A DNA stretch of 64,000 nt from Magnolia sinica (lineage: Eukaryota; Streptophyta; Magnoliopsida; Magnoliales; Magnoliaceae), in NCBI RefSeq assembly GCF_029962835.1, contig NC_080581.1, forward strand, positions 22,396,001 to 22,460,000, in the 5' to 3' direction. Position numbers and translations under genes: made by a program. The notes beneath the pieces are model-generated. The model was not told the DNA's origin. It saw only the letters and a program-made list of their open reading frames with translations, and did not search any database. Each line of letters begins with the position of its first letter. Position 1 is the stretch's first letter. This document shows positions 11,320 through 22,350 of this stretch, one piece after another.

Positions 11320-12549
11320 CTACTCGTCGGAGTCAGGAGACGGAGGCGGAGCACCCCTATCCTGCAAGCAACACAGGATAGACTTCAAAGTCCGGGAAAT
11401 CTTCTTGAACTTGTGCTTAACCAAGCCTCGAAGATCCACCATCTCCTGGCGTAAAGCAGCTTGCCCTTCTTCAAGCCGTGTAAGACGAGCATCTCTGGCA
11501 ACCTGCTCTGCGCCCTGCTCTGGCACCACAGGAGGAGAGCGATCACTCGAATCCTGTGCCTCAATCTCTTCCTCGTCTTGCTCTGCTTCTTCCTCAGACT
11601 CCGCACCACCTTCAGCATAACTCTCATCATCACCACTCTCAGACCCGGCCTCACCCTCAGAGGCAAGCCGACCAGAACCAACCTCCATCAGCTTAAGGGT
11701 CCTCAAGTTGATATAGCGAACAGGGACCGGCTTCTCAGCTCCAAGCCTATAGCCAAACTCATGTGCGATCTTGCAAATGAGGCGGCCAAAGGGAAGAGAC
11801 TCGGTCCGTCTACTCGAACGAGCGATGAGAATAATCTGACGCAGGACGTACGTCGGCACACACAACTTCGCATCCTGCCCCACCTGATATAGAAAATCTA
11901 CCATCAGGCGCGTACACTCGCTGCGGTTGCTCCACCTGGGATACACATTGAACGTAAAGATGTGGTGAAGCAAACGGAAGTCGTCCGTCATGAAAGAAGC
12001 CAGAAGACTCCTATTCGGCTGCCATTCGACCAGACGACCACACAAGGATCGGGTGCGACGATTCCTCTCGCGCACACTGTCCACATTCTTCTCGCTGGCA
12101 TGCACTTCCCCAAGTGGCACCTTCAAGAGTCGGGATATCAAAGCAACATTGACAATTCCAACTCGACCGCTACCACAGGGAATCTTGAACTGCAGAGGAT
12201 CCAGCGAAGGCTCCAGAATGTTGGCATAGAAGGCCCGAACAGTGCTAGCATTCGCGCGATACTCGCCTTCGAACAAGGGACCCCAACCAGCCCCTTCTAG
12301 GCGCTCCAACAAGAAGAACTCTCCAAAGAGCCGCGGATCAACATGAGCCTAAAAAAGGACTCTACGCCCCTCATAGACTCCATGCGACAATTCCGCCAAC
12401 AAGGTCCTACTGACAGGAGCTCGAGGATCGAGGTCCCGCTTCGTCTGGAACTCGCGCGTGGCGGACGTGCTAGCAGCGGCACCTCTCGGCCTCCGTGCAC
12501 GGGTTGGGCGGCTCGGCCCGGCTTCATCCACGGGCGCCCTCTTCTTCCC
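11320..12549 (-). pseudogene. Non-gag ORF in gag position (plant retrotransposon third-ORF family), one internal stop
   Basis: The chosen start is the Met at 12549 (MGKKRAPVDEAGPSR). A basic, Arg/Pro-rich N-terminus is followed by a TAG at 12349-12351 that sits in the same frame as the 331-codon remainder. That remainder has EYRANASTVRAFYANIL, LLHHIFTFNVYPRWSNRSE and SLPFGRLICKIAHEFGYRL, an acidic Glu/Ser/Asp-rich stretch (residues about 220-260 of the remainder) and a C-terminal heptad-like segment. The FYANI and later phrases recall the putative plant transposon protein domain found in plant retrotransposons. It aligns with the Sirevirus ORF at 1869-2513. No CCHC knuckle or capsid motif is visible. 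Its role is unknown. Confidence 0.75.
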
Positions 12550-13429
12550 CATCAAGGAAAGAAGGGAAGAAATGGAAAAGATGGCCGTCACAATCTCAAA
12601 GAGGGCCATGAGAAATGAGAGAAAGAGAGAAATAGGAAGATGGTGAAGCTTCCACACAACTATGAGCCAAAAAGGGAATGAAATGGCTCAAATGAGAGGG
12701 AAAGATGGAGAAATCAGCGATGGAATGGAAGATTTAAGAATGGGGTGATGGGTTTGCACGAAAATGGAAGGAAGATGAAGATTTGGGAGAGATTTGAGAG
12801 AGTTTGGAGAGGTTGTTGAAGAAAAGGAGAGCTTGGAAGAGGGTTTTGTAAAGGAAATAGGTAAAAGGAGTGGTTTTAAAGTGAAAACCGTGGAGGGGTG
12901 GGCCACACAAGCCTCATGGACGATCGGCCCGCGTCGGCCCGGCCCGCCTGGCCCGCCGACCGGCGATCCCTCCCCGAACCGGCGATGGCATCGCCGGTCT
13001 CTGGACATATCGGCGATGCCTCGCCGATTTGGCGAGGTCCTCCTGGTCCTCCTTGGTCCAAATGATGTGGTTCCCCCCCTGGGTCCCACAGAAAATGCCC
13101 CGATTGGCCCCTTGTGTAAATTGAAGCTTATCGGGTCATTCTGACAGAAATCTGATACAAACAGCGATTTCTGGAAGGTTTAAAAATGAATAATGGGAAG
13201 GTAGACCATCTAAACTCATTAATAGAGGGTCTAGAACAGGTTTCGGGTCGCTGTGTGTGATCAGGTAAGGGTACAGACTCGATCTCGGCAAAGGTTTTCA
13301 GGAAACTTTCGCCGATAGAAACTACGGAGCACAAACACAAAGCGATGATAGACCCGCACCCAATTACACTATAGTGGCGACAACGTGCGGTGTGTGACCA
13401 TAACCCAGGTCCGGGTTAATCCAGATCAT
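12550..13429 (-). promoter_or_regulatory. Gypsy 5' leader with GC-rich palindromic block
   Basis: Untranslated region between the PBS and the first ORF. 12940-13045 contains repeated GGCGAT/ATCGCC phrases that could pair with each other (ATCGGCGATG, CGATGGCATCGCCGG, GCCTCGCCGATTTGGCGAGG). Open frames on both strands here are products of the GC bias and are not annotated as genes. Confidence 0.55.
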
Positions 13430-13441
13430 GCTCTGATACCA
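13430..13441 (-). promoter_or_regulatory. Primer binding site, initiator-Met tRNA type (gypsy)
   Basis: Minus strand TGGTATCAGAGC lies three bases inside the 5' LTR. This is the plant initiator tRNA-Met 3'-end complement. Confidence 0.92.
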
Positions 13442-13444
13442 ACT

Positions 13445-16400
13445 TGTAACGCCCTGAAATTCGGGGGTCGAGCATAACTCAGCTCCCGAGTTCCAAAACA
13501 TCACTTATGCAACATAATTAATGAATGATGTATGTTGACTGTATTAGCACATAAACATGGGATAGATTAAGCCAAAACGCAGATATGATTCAGGGATAAG
13601 TGAATAAAGCAAGCGGAAGACTTATAGTAAAATATGTGTACAAGTGTAAGTCCCTGAATTACATATACAACCAGATCGTGTAAAAGTGTTATTTATCAAA
13701 ATTATAAGTACAAGTTACATCATTTCAGTTCCCAAAATAGTAATCCCATAGATCCGCGCAACAGACCGAGGCTCGCTAGAACCCGTCCAAACTGCATATA
13801 GGAGAAGGCGGCCTCGTCGTCATCCAGCTCGCTCTGCCTCAGGCGTCGCATCCACATCTGCAACATCGGGGCCTAAGAGAGTCCGGTGGGTGTGTAACAC
13901 CGCCCGAAACGTGGGAGTGAGTGATCAACTCGGTGGAACAATAAGGCCTTGGTTAACATGTTTCAGTTCAATCAAACAATAATGATAAAGCAAGACAATT
14001 AAATAAATCCTAAGTACTCTTATTAATGCAAGTATGAATGCGGTATGATGCGTGCCCTCACGCGTACACCCTCGGCGTCTTCATCTTACGTTACGCATGA
14101 CATCGCCTCACAGTGCGCCACATCTACTTAGCTCATGCAAATGCGGTTGATGGATATGATTTCAAAGTTTTTATTTGTCCAATTCATACAGCTTGATTGG
14201 GAAGCTAAGATACCTTCCTCATATCACCATCCAACAGTGATCCATACTAGGGTCGTCAATCCTAGACATCGCATACGATCATATAGTTGAGGTCGTAGCA
14301 AAGGGCTCGTCACCAATCAATGCACGCCTTTCATGCCCTTACTACCACAGATCGGCTCGTCACCTCCTTGCGGTATCCAGGCATGCTCGAGATCACTACA
14401 AAGGGCTCGTCACCAATCAATGTAGGCCGACAAAGACGAATATAGTGTCCCATACCACCATAATCGGCTCACGAGTTTAGTTGCTCACTTTGGTCACTAC
14501 GGGAGGCTCGTCACCCAGCGTAGGCCGACAGCTCGACCACGGTGTCCCATACCACCATGTCCGGCTCATGAGTCTTAGCGGATCAGGTACCATGGTTATT
14601 AGGATTTCACTGGTAAGTTTGGTACCCTAGATTCAAGCAGTAGCGTCCATACATGGTTAACATACACTGGACAATCGGGTTATTTGACGAACTCGACTAG
14701 CACGAGCGCACGTTGAATTGAACGACATGGAGTGCGCAAACACTCCGCGTGGCCAAACCACTGCCGCCAACTCTAATACGACTCGGGTTCGTCTAATGCG
14801 TCTCACGTGGCGAAAGCAATCTCAACCACGACCAAAGGGTCAATTACCGATTTCCTGGACTAAGGCATAGTCCCAAACATCCTACACTACGACAGATGTT
14901 CATATGGAATGTAAAACAGTAATGGAACAACCACTCAAATCATGGTGCATACACATCTGAAGAATATCAATTTAACATAAATGTAAGCATAGGAATGCTT
15001 GAATTTAAATAACTTGGAATGTAAATGCATAAGGGAAATCATGCGCATCCATAGAAGTATTAAGAATCACTTCTCAACGCCTGCATTTAGTGTAATCAGT
15101 TACACGTAGATCATTCATGCATTCCTACAAACACTTAGCATTCATGGAACAACATACATGACGCATGTTGAAATACATGCACTTAGACAATTCCTTTTAT
15201 CAAGGAGTTGTCATACATGCATCTAGCATACATACATGACCAAAAATCATGGCAAACATAAGTGCGTATTTTATACGTATACGGTACTTTATAAATACAC
15301 TTAGAATACACAAATCTCAATATAGCACATGTATATCAGGAAAGCAATGTAAACATAACATTTGACATGTGAAATCTCATCCATAACAAGAATAAATCAC
15401 TAACTGGGATTGAAAGCCTTGAAAACCATAACCTATACACTTAAAGTCCGCACCTTAAGCAAAGAAAGAACCGCCGAACTGATTTAGACGAGTTGTCTTC
15501 GTCAACGGCGCAAGAATACCCTAAAATAAGGATAGAAATGAGATACAACAACACCAAGTCTAATCTAAGCTCTAACACAGGTTAGGGTTAGGTTAACTTA
15601 CCCCAAAAGAACTCAGAATCGTCAGAGGAACGATTCAAAGTGAAGATTCAAAGGTGAAGAAGAACAAGGAAGAATCAAGGTGATTCACCAATCAATCTCT
15701 CTCACTAACTCTCTCTTTTCCACTCTCTTTCCAAGCTAGGGTTAGAGAAAATTCGTATGGAAATGAGAGCTAGGGTTTAAGGACTATATATAGGCCTTAA
15801 AATGATGGAAATAACCCCAGGGTCAAGGTATACTTAGGTTATAACCAAAGTACGCCTTTCTCGATCCAACGAAGCACTTCTGGTGGGCCTATAACCACGA
15901 AAGGTCGGACTTAAGCTCACTGACCATGGATCTAGGTCAGGCTGAGTTTTCGTACCGACCGGCTCTTCAGATCAGCCGTGGCGGACCACACTCAATTCAA
16001 CGGTCACGGAATCTCGATCAGGTCCACAAGCACTAGGATATGCCTGGGCCAACCATCCTGATCAGAGGGTGAACTTGGGTCAGAAACCAACGGTCAGAAT
16101 GCTTAAAATCGTCGCGCAAGCGACACGACTCAGATTTCATAAAAAGCTTATTAAATTCCAACCGTTCTCACACTCTTCACTCCGAACTCAACCAAATCGA
16201 CCCAGAACATCAGATCGACTTGATTTTCGAGGTGAAGACCAAGCCCAACTCAGTGACCGCAACAGCCTAAGATCATCGCCATCGGACTTTCGACGCGCGG
16301 TCTAGGTCCGATCCAGATCTTCCAAAAATTCTCCAGAACAACTGGATTTAGCGATGGATCCCAGATTTCAGAGTAACGTAGCGCTCACTAATCTACAAGT

Positions 16401-16525
16401 TTAGAGCCATGCAGATACAATTTAAAGTGATTGATGCGAATTTCACAAGCAATCAAGTAAAGCGCTAATTACCCCAAAACAACTACTTAAGGAAAGATTA
16501 GCACAAAAATTCCAAGGTCGTTACA
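13445..16525 (-). repeat. 5' LTR of the nested gypsy element (3081 bp)
   Basis: Pairs with 4826-7896. Long stretches are identical, but there are clusters of small differences, especially at 13755-13960, 14140-14210 and 15810-16400. Many in the last block give CAG or CTG here against CG or CGG in the other LTR. Confidence 0.95.
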
Positions 16526-16530
16526 CTTAT
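16526..16530. other. Target site duplication CTTAT, right copy
   Basis: Identical to 4821-4825 and directly abuts the CGTTACA end of the LTR. Confidence 0.93.
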
Positions 16531-16936
16531 TTTTGAAAATTCACTTAGTTCCGATAATATGTTTATCTTTTGGCCTAGGAACTAAGTACCAAACATCATT
16601 TCTAACAAATTGATTAAGCTTTTCTTAGATAGCAACTATCTAGTTTTTGTCAGTAAGAGCTTCTTTTACATTAGCTGGTTCTATTTGAGATGTAAAGCAC
16701 ACATAGTTACACACATCTTCTAGTTGTCTACGAGTACGTACACTAGTGAGAAGGTTTCCAAGAATTTGATTAGTTGGATGGTCTTTGACAATTCTCAGTT
16801 CAGAGTTATTTTGACTTGATGAAGAATATGATTTATCAATCAAAAGTACTTCATCATTATCTGAACTTGAAATAGGTGTATTCAAGTGATCATCAATAAC
16901 CACATTAATGGATTCTTGAATTACACCGGTTCTCAT
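16531..16936 (-). pseudogene. Sirevirus pol, integrase/RT junction upstream of the gypsy insertion
   Basis: 16936-16640 reads RIVKDHPTNQILGNLLTSVR, TRRQLEDVCNYVCFTSQIEP and NVKEALTDKN, the region leading into copia RT. After a stop at 16640 the next frame gives a VWYLVPRPKDKHIIGTK phrase up to the insertion. The partner half begins at 4820. Confidence 0.9.
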
Positions 16937-16949
16937 ATTAAGAACCCGA

Positions 16950-17722
16950 TATGCTCGACTATTCAGAGCATACTCTAAAAATACCCCTTTATCACTTTTG
17001 GTGTCAAACTTACCCAGATTTTATCGGTCACGTAAAATGTAGCACTTGCTGCCAAAAACTCGAAAGTATTTGACAGTAGGCTTCTTATCAAACCACATTT
17101 CACATGTTGTTTTACCGTTTGATTTTCTAGTATAAACACGGTTAATTATATAACATGCAGTATTTATGGCTTCAGCCTAAAGATTTTTAGGAAGTTTCAT
17201 GCTGTTTAATATTACATTTGCCATTTCTTGAAGTTCTCTATTTTTTCTTTCTACTATACCATTTTTTTATGGTGTTTTGGGAGCAGAGAATTCATGTGAT
17301 ATTCTCTGATCACTACAAAACTTCTCAAAATCGCTATTCTCAGATTCTGATCCATGATCACTATGGATCTTACAGACTTGAGTCTCTTTTTCAGTTTGGA
17401 TATGTCTAAGTACCCTTTTAACTTCATCGAGAGTTTTTGATTTGTCTCTTAAGAAGACTACCCAAGTACATCTGGTAAAGTCACCTCAACTCTCCATTCT
17501 AGTTAGCCCAATAAGATCCATATAGAGGGGTTCGAGTGGTTTAGATGTGGCATTGGAGTCCACCTTTTTGTGAGAACTCCTAGTTTGCTTGCCAATCTGG
17601 CATTCGCTATATATTTTATCTATTTTTTATATTTTAGGTAAGCCTCTTACTAACTCTCTTTTGCTCAATCTATACAAGTTACGGTAGTGTACACGTCCAA
17701 GGTGTTTATGCCATAACTCGGT
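16950..17722 (-). pseudogene. Sirevirus GAG-pre-integrase and integrase core
   Basis: Minus-strand reading gives HLGRVHYRNLYRLSKRELVR (GAG-pre-IN, about 17722-17645), CQIGKQTRSSHKK (zinc region), PLYMDLIGLTRME (first Asp), KIHSDHGSESENSDFEKFC (second Asp) and GIVERKNRELQEMANVIL (Glu), then a FRVFGSKCYILRDR phrase near 17030. Internal stops occur, including one just before the NGIVERKNRE motif near 17262. The integrase would insert element cDNA; here it is inactive. Confidence 0.9.
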
Positions 17723-17922
17723 CTCATTGGTATGGGCCATGTAACACGATAAATTAGATGAGCTAGAGTCACTTACAATATAGCAGTTTTTAGAAGTTCT
17801 GCGACCAGTTAATATTACAAAACCATTTTTATTTAAAATTTCACACCCTAGGTTAGAAAATTTTACACTATGATTTTTATCACATATTTGAAAAATCCTT
17901 AATAAGATGTATTTTAAACCTT

Positions 17923-18468
17923 CTACGTAGAAAATATTCTAAATAAAGGGAGGTTAGAAAGTTGAACCGTACCTTGGCCAATAATCTTGCAGTTGCCACC
18001 ATCACCAAATGTGACTGAACCATCAGTCATGTCTTTAAGATTGGTGAACATACCTTTATCACTAGTCATGTTCCTGGAGCATCCACTGTCTAAGTACCAC
18101 TTTGAATGGCTTGAAGCTTTGAAAGCCATGTGGGCAACCAAGCAAGTAACCTTATGAACCCATTTCATAACAATTTTGGGTTTATGAGTATAGTTGGTCT
18201 TCTTATGTTTATAGTTGTTATAAGATCGGCCCATTGAGTTAGATTTTAAGAGCTCCTTAAGTAAATCAACAATTTTCTCAACTAAAGGATTACGATTCTG
18301 ATTTTTATAATTGATATGACTACTTTTAGGTTTTGAGGACTGAAAAGTTTTAGCATTTTTAGAATAATTTTGATTTGAAATTTTCCCTTTTGAGTTTGAA
18401 GACTCTCCTTTTACAAACTTAGGAGGAATATTCTTATATTTGGGAGGAATATTTTTATCGTACCCCAA
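17923..18468 (-). pseudogene. Sirevirus aspartic protease region
   Basis: 181 codons open on the minus strand. A basic Lys/Asn/Ser-rich linker is followed by WYLDSGCSRNMTSDKGMF, whose DSG is the catalytic triplet of copia proteases, and VTFGDGGNCKIIGQGTV. The protease would release gag and pol domains. The catalytic triplet is intact. Confidence 0.9.
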
Positions 18469-18507
18469 ACCAGATCGGTCGCCACATTTTTTGAATCTGG
18501 ATAATAG

Positions 18508-19911
18508 TTATTCTAACTTAGGATCACCTTGGGCATACCTCCATGTGTCTTTTAAACTCAAAAGTGAAGAGACTTTATGTTTTAGTTTTTCATTTTCAGA
18601 TTTAAAATTTTTAACAAGGGAGGTTCTAAAATCTAAATCGCATTTAGTTTTTTTAAAACAATCTAAAATGTGGGATTTTTCTAAAACAAGAGTGTTAAAA
18701 TTTTCTTTATGTTTCGAAAACTTTTCTTTGTAAAGTTTTAGTTTTACTGCAATTTTACAACTTTCCTTGTATAGGGCATTGTAAGCATCTTGAAGATCTT
18801 TCTTCATTTTCATGATCACTATTCAGATTTTCTTCACTAGTTAAATCATCATTATCTGAAAATGTGAACTTGGTTAGAGTCATAAGGGCTTTAACTTCAT
18901 TACCTGACTTGGTTTCAAAATCTTTTCATTCAGAAGAGGCTTCAGTGCCAGAAGATTCATCCCAAGTAGCCAACATACCTTTCTTTTTAGGTTTGTCATT
19001 TTTAGCACACTTGTTTGCTAAATGCCCATATTCATGGCAGTTGTAACATTGACCATATTTTAAAGATTTTCAAGTTTTAGATTTAGATCTTTTCTTATCA
19101 TTAGATTTTTGAAAATCAACCCTATTTTTACTTTTGAAAATCTTATAAAAATTTTTAGCTAAAAGGGCCATATTATCTTTAGAATTTTCTAAATCAGAAT
19201 TACTATTTTCTTGGGAAAGACATTTAGAAGATTTAAGGGTGATGTATTTACCTTTAGGAGCTTTAAAGTTTAACTCATAGGTCTGTAATGACCCAACTAA
19301 TTCTTCTACCCTCATATTATCCATATCATGAAGTTCCTGGATCACAGTCACCTTTGAATTGAACCATTCAGGTAGTGAGTGTAGTATTTCTGCATAGACT
19401 TTACTTTCTGGGATTTTATCACTAAGACCTCACATAGAGTTGACAATGTCATTCAATTTAGTATAAAAGTCCATGAAAGTTTCACTTTCCTCCATACATA
19501 GTTCCTCAAATTTTGTTGTGAGGATTTGGCTTTAGATTTCTTAACAATTGTTGTTCTCTCATGTGTCATTTCTAAAATATCCTAGGCTTGCTTTGCAGTA
19601 TCACATGATATAATTCTTTTGAATTCATCCGGTGATGGTGTGCAAGTTATGACATTTAAAGCCTTTGTATTGGCACTACTCTCATTTTTTTGAAGAGTGG
19701 TCTAAGTAAAATAAGGTGTGACTTTCATTGATTTGGATCCATCGATACCAGTTAGTTCAGTGGTAGGAGGGGTCCATTCTGTCACTGTGGCTTGCAACAT
19801 GCTCTCATCAATGGATTTTAGAAAAATCCCCATTCTAGCTATCTAATAGGCATAATTGGAGCCATCAAATGGTGGAGTCCTAGTGACTAAGAGACTATCA
19901 AAATTTGACAT
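18508..19911 (-). pseudogene. Sirevirus gag (capsid, zinc knuckle, coiled-coil extension)
   Basis: Start Met at 19911 (MSNFDSLLVTRTPPFDG, the common copia gag opening). The CCHC knuckle CYNCHEYGHLANKC lies at about 19011-19055. 19351-19070 holds the C-terminal half of the capsid region (MTVIQELHDMDNMRVEELVG) and 18819-18508 a Lys/Glu-rich coiled coil, an extension typical of Sirevirus gag. Stops occur in several places (for example near 19435 and 19550). Gag would form the particle packaging element RNA. Confidence 0.88.
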
Positions 19912-19978
19912 GTCAAATAGCCTAGATCGATTAGCTCAGGAAATAAATCCAATAAGAATAATAAAAAGCGAGCTATTA

Positions 19979-19991
19979 GGCTTTGATATCA
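19979..19991 (-). promoter_or_regulatory. Primer binding site, initiator-Met tRNA type (Sirevirus)
   Basis: Minus strand TGATATCAAAGCC differs by a few bases from the TGGTATCAGAGCC consensus. It lies two bases inside the 5' LTR. Confidence 0.82.
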
Positions 19992-19993
19992 CT

Positions 19994-21887
19994 TGAAAAG
20001 GCCGAGTTAGGGGGGGGGGGGGGGGTGAATAGGACTATGCGAAATTAAAAAAATAACAATAAAATTTAAATAAATTAAATATAGATAGCAATAGAAAATT
20101 TCACAATGTTAAAATTAAATACAACCTCAAATGTACGAGTATTGAGAGATTGATACAGATGTTATTCTAAGGACAACCTTACACCATAAAAACTAAGGGT
20201 TTATGGTAGGATAACCTTACTAGAATGGTTTGTGCATTAAAAACTCAAACTAATACAGAGGAATAAAGAAATAAATAGCAATGAATAAAATTTATGCTAT
20301 TACAACATTCTCACACTTGTATAAAAGAAATTACAACATTCTCCACAATGCAAAAAGGAAAATTACAATCATCCCCAAAAGGAAATAAATAATTAATCCA
20401 CAAGACCAGAAATTATAGTGGTTCGCTTGTGCGTACACTAACTGTTTAGCAAAACAGCCACATAACTACTCCAGTCCTAATATCCTCACACAGTGGATAT
20501 TAGCGTTTATTATGACAATAGGTTTTTCCTGGTTCACCTAAAACCCTCACAATTATGTCTTTCAAGTGGGCTTACACAATTCAAAAACCCCACACTCTAA
20601 GTTTTCTGGATTACCTCAGATAAACGAAAATAGAGAGATTTTTCTGGCACAATCTCAATGAAACCAAAATACAAAAATTTACAATAATGTAAAATACCTG
20701 GATATTCTCTTTTTGATGAAGCCCAGAAGAACCAGATCGGAGTAGAAGTTTAATGTCCAAACTCACTTATGAAATGGTTTTAGGTTTTAAATTGATTTTA
20801 AATTTAAAGCACCTTAGGCTAGGTTTATTTGATTTTGATTCTAAGAAATGGGAATACTTCAATCCCTCTTTCAAATAAAATTGGAATGCGAAAATTTAAA
20901 ATCAAATGCACAGAAAGCTAATAAAAGAGAATATTAAATGAGCACAATATAGCTTTAAAAGATCACTAACTTATCTATCAGAGTGGCGTATTGATTTAGT
21001 TTTCATTGAATGAAAAACTTTAAAATTCGTGCTCTATTTATAGGTGAAGAAATCATATTCACGACTGGTCCTGAGGACACCACGGTTGGTCATAAGACTA
21101 ACAAATTTTTAAAAATTTGAGCGCGATAAGATAAAGCCGTTCCACGACTAGTCGTAGGACCTTCACGACCGGTCGAGAGACCTCCATAACTAGTCGTGTG
21201 GAACCAGATTTAGTTGCTAGACTTTGAGTCAAGGCTGCAAGATTGGTCAAGAACAAGTCGAGCACTGTTCATACGACCGATCGAGCAGTCTCCAGGACTG
21301 GTCGAGGCTTAACAAAAAATTTTAAACATTTGCAACAAACTTAGGACTGGTCGAGGAATTTCTTAGACTGGTCGAGCCAGTGCTAGGATTAGTCGAACGG
21401 AGTCCAGGATTAGTCGAGAAGCAGTCTATTCGCTTATAAAATGATCTAATTGAATTATGTATTAAAAATGACCTACCCTAAGGTCAATCTAGGGTTATTC
21501 ATATTTTATACATGATGTATGAACATTGAAACTTCTTTTCCTTCTGTTGATAGTCGATCTTTGAAGTTCACGAAGCTTGTGATCATTATACATGATGAAG
21601 CTTAAACTTGAAACTTTTTGAAGCTTCAACTTAAAGTATATTGAAACTTGAATTTGCAACTTTAAGAAGCTTGAACTTGAAATATCTTAAATCTTGAGCA
21701 CTGAACACACACTTGATGTTGAACTTGAATATGACCATGTAAACTTGCATTTCTTGAAGTAAAGACCTTTGTTCTTGAGTGATGCACAGTCTTCATTATG
21801 TAGATGAGCTACACAAGACAGATTCCAAGAGAGGTTTTGATACTACAAAATTTGACAATATAGGAGATAGAAACCATAGCGCTTACA
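19994..21887 (-). repeat. Sirevirus 5' LTR (1894 bp)
   Basis: Minus-strand ends are TGTAAG (21887) and TTTTCA (19994). The CACCCC...run (15 G on the plus strand at about 20011-20025) just before the end is common in Sirevirus LTRs. It aligns with 1-1314. The ACTGGTCGA palindrome cluster lies at about 21060-21425. AGAAT follows at 21888-21892 and may be the target duplication; its partner is outside the window. Confidence 0.92.
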
Positions 21888-22310
21888 AGAATGATATGCG
21901 TATTGTAGACCCAACATTCACTTAATATTGTCTACTTTACGATGTTGATTGTAGCCATATGCTAGGACCTTTTACCTATAGATTGCTTTGATTCGATCTA
22001 ATCATTGCAGCGTGTGAGTAGCCAGTCTCGTAGGTGACTCTTTGTATCCTTAGATACCCTCCTCTTGTGTATATGAGGATAAGATTGAGTGTCGCTACTT
22101 TAGTATACTATGACAAAAGGTCCTTGATTGGCCAGACTCAGTTATGCTAGGAAAGCGGTTTGATTAATTCCAAATTACACATCTACGTGAGGAAGATCAC
22201 GTGACAGCTACGCCAAGTTTCTAGAACTGTAAATACGTACTTGAAGACTTATTCATCGGCAGTATCGAGTTGTTTTTAATAGAATTTTACAAATAATATT
22301 TTTTCTTAAA

Positions 22311-22350
<40 letters not shown>

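Larger units (their letters stand above)
4826..16525 (-). mobile_element. Complete Tekay/Del-type Ty3/gypsy chromovirus nested in the Sirevirus RT; gag replaced
   Basis: The element is bounded by TGTAACG...CGTTACA LTR ends and the duplication CTTAT on both sides. On the minus strand: 5' LTR 16525-13445, Met PBS, GC-rich leader, an ORF unrelated to gag (12549-11320), pol (11154-7958) ending in a chromodomain-like tail, PPT, 3' LTR 7896-4826. LTRs of about 3.1 kb and the IN/chromodomain phrases fit the Tekay/Del lineage. The usual chromoviral gag with CCHC knuckle is absent. Pol has several breaks, so it is non-autonomous as assembled. Confidence 0.95.
1..21887 (-). mobile_element. Sirevirus (Ty1/copia) retrotransposon, left-truncated by window, interrupted by a gypsy element
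   Basis: Copia order on the minus strand: 5' LTR (19994-21887), initiator-Met PBS, gag with zinc knuckle, PR, GAG-pre-integrase, IN, RT, RNase H, an additional ORF, then the 3' LTR (1-1314, running off the left edge). The extra ORF between RNase H and the 3' LTR, the long LTRs and the several polypurine tracts are hallmarks of the Sirevirus/Maximus group. A gypsy element at 4826-16525 splits the RT. Without that insertion the element would be about 10.2 kb within the window. Stops and frame breaks in every domain make it defective. Confidence 0.93.

Noticed and set aside
11385..12300. Several frames overlapping 11320-12312 on both strands
   Set aside because: Shadows of the accessory ORF, caused by its GC-rich and acidic-codon composition; no protein-like features.
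12688..13144. GC-rich frames in the gypsy leader
   Set aside because: Pro/Gly/Arg-rich in all frames, in a palindromic untranslated leader; no sign of selection.
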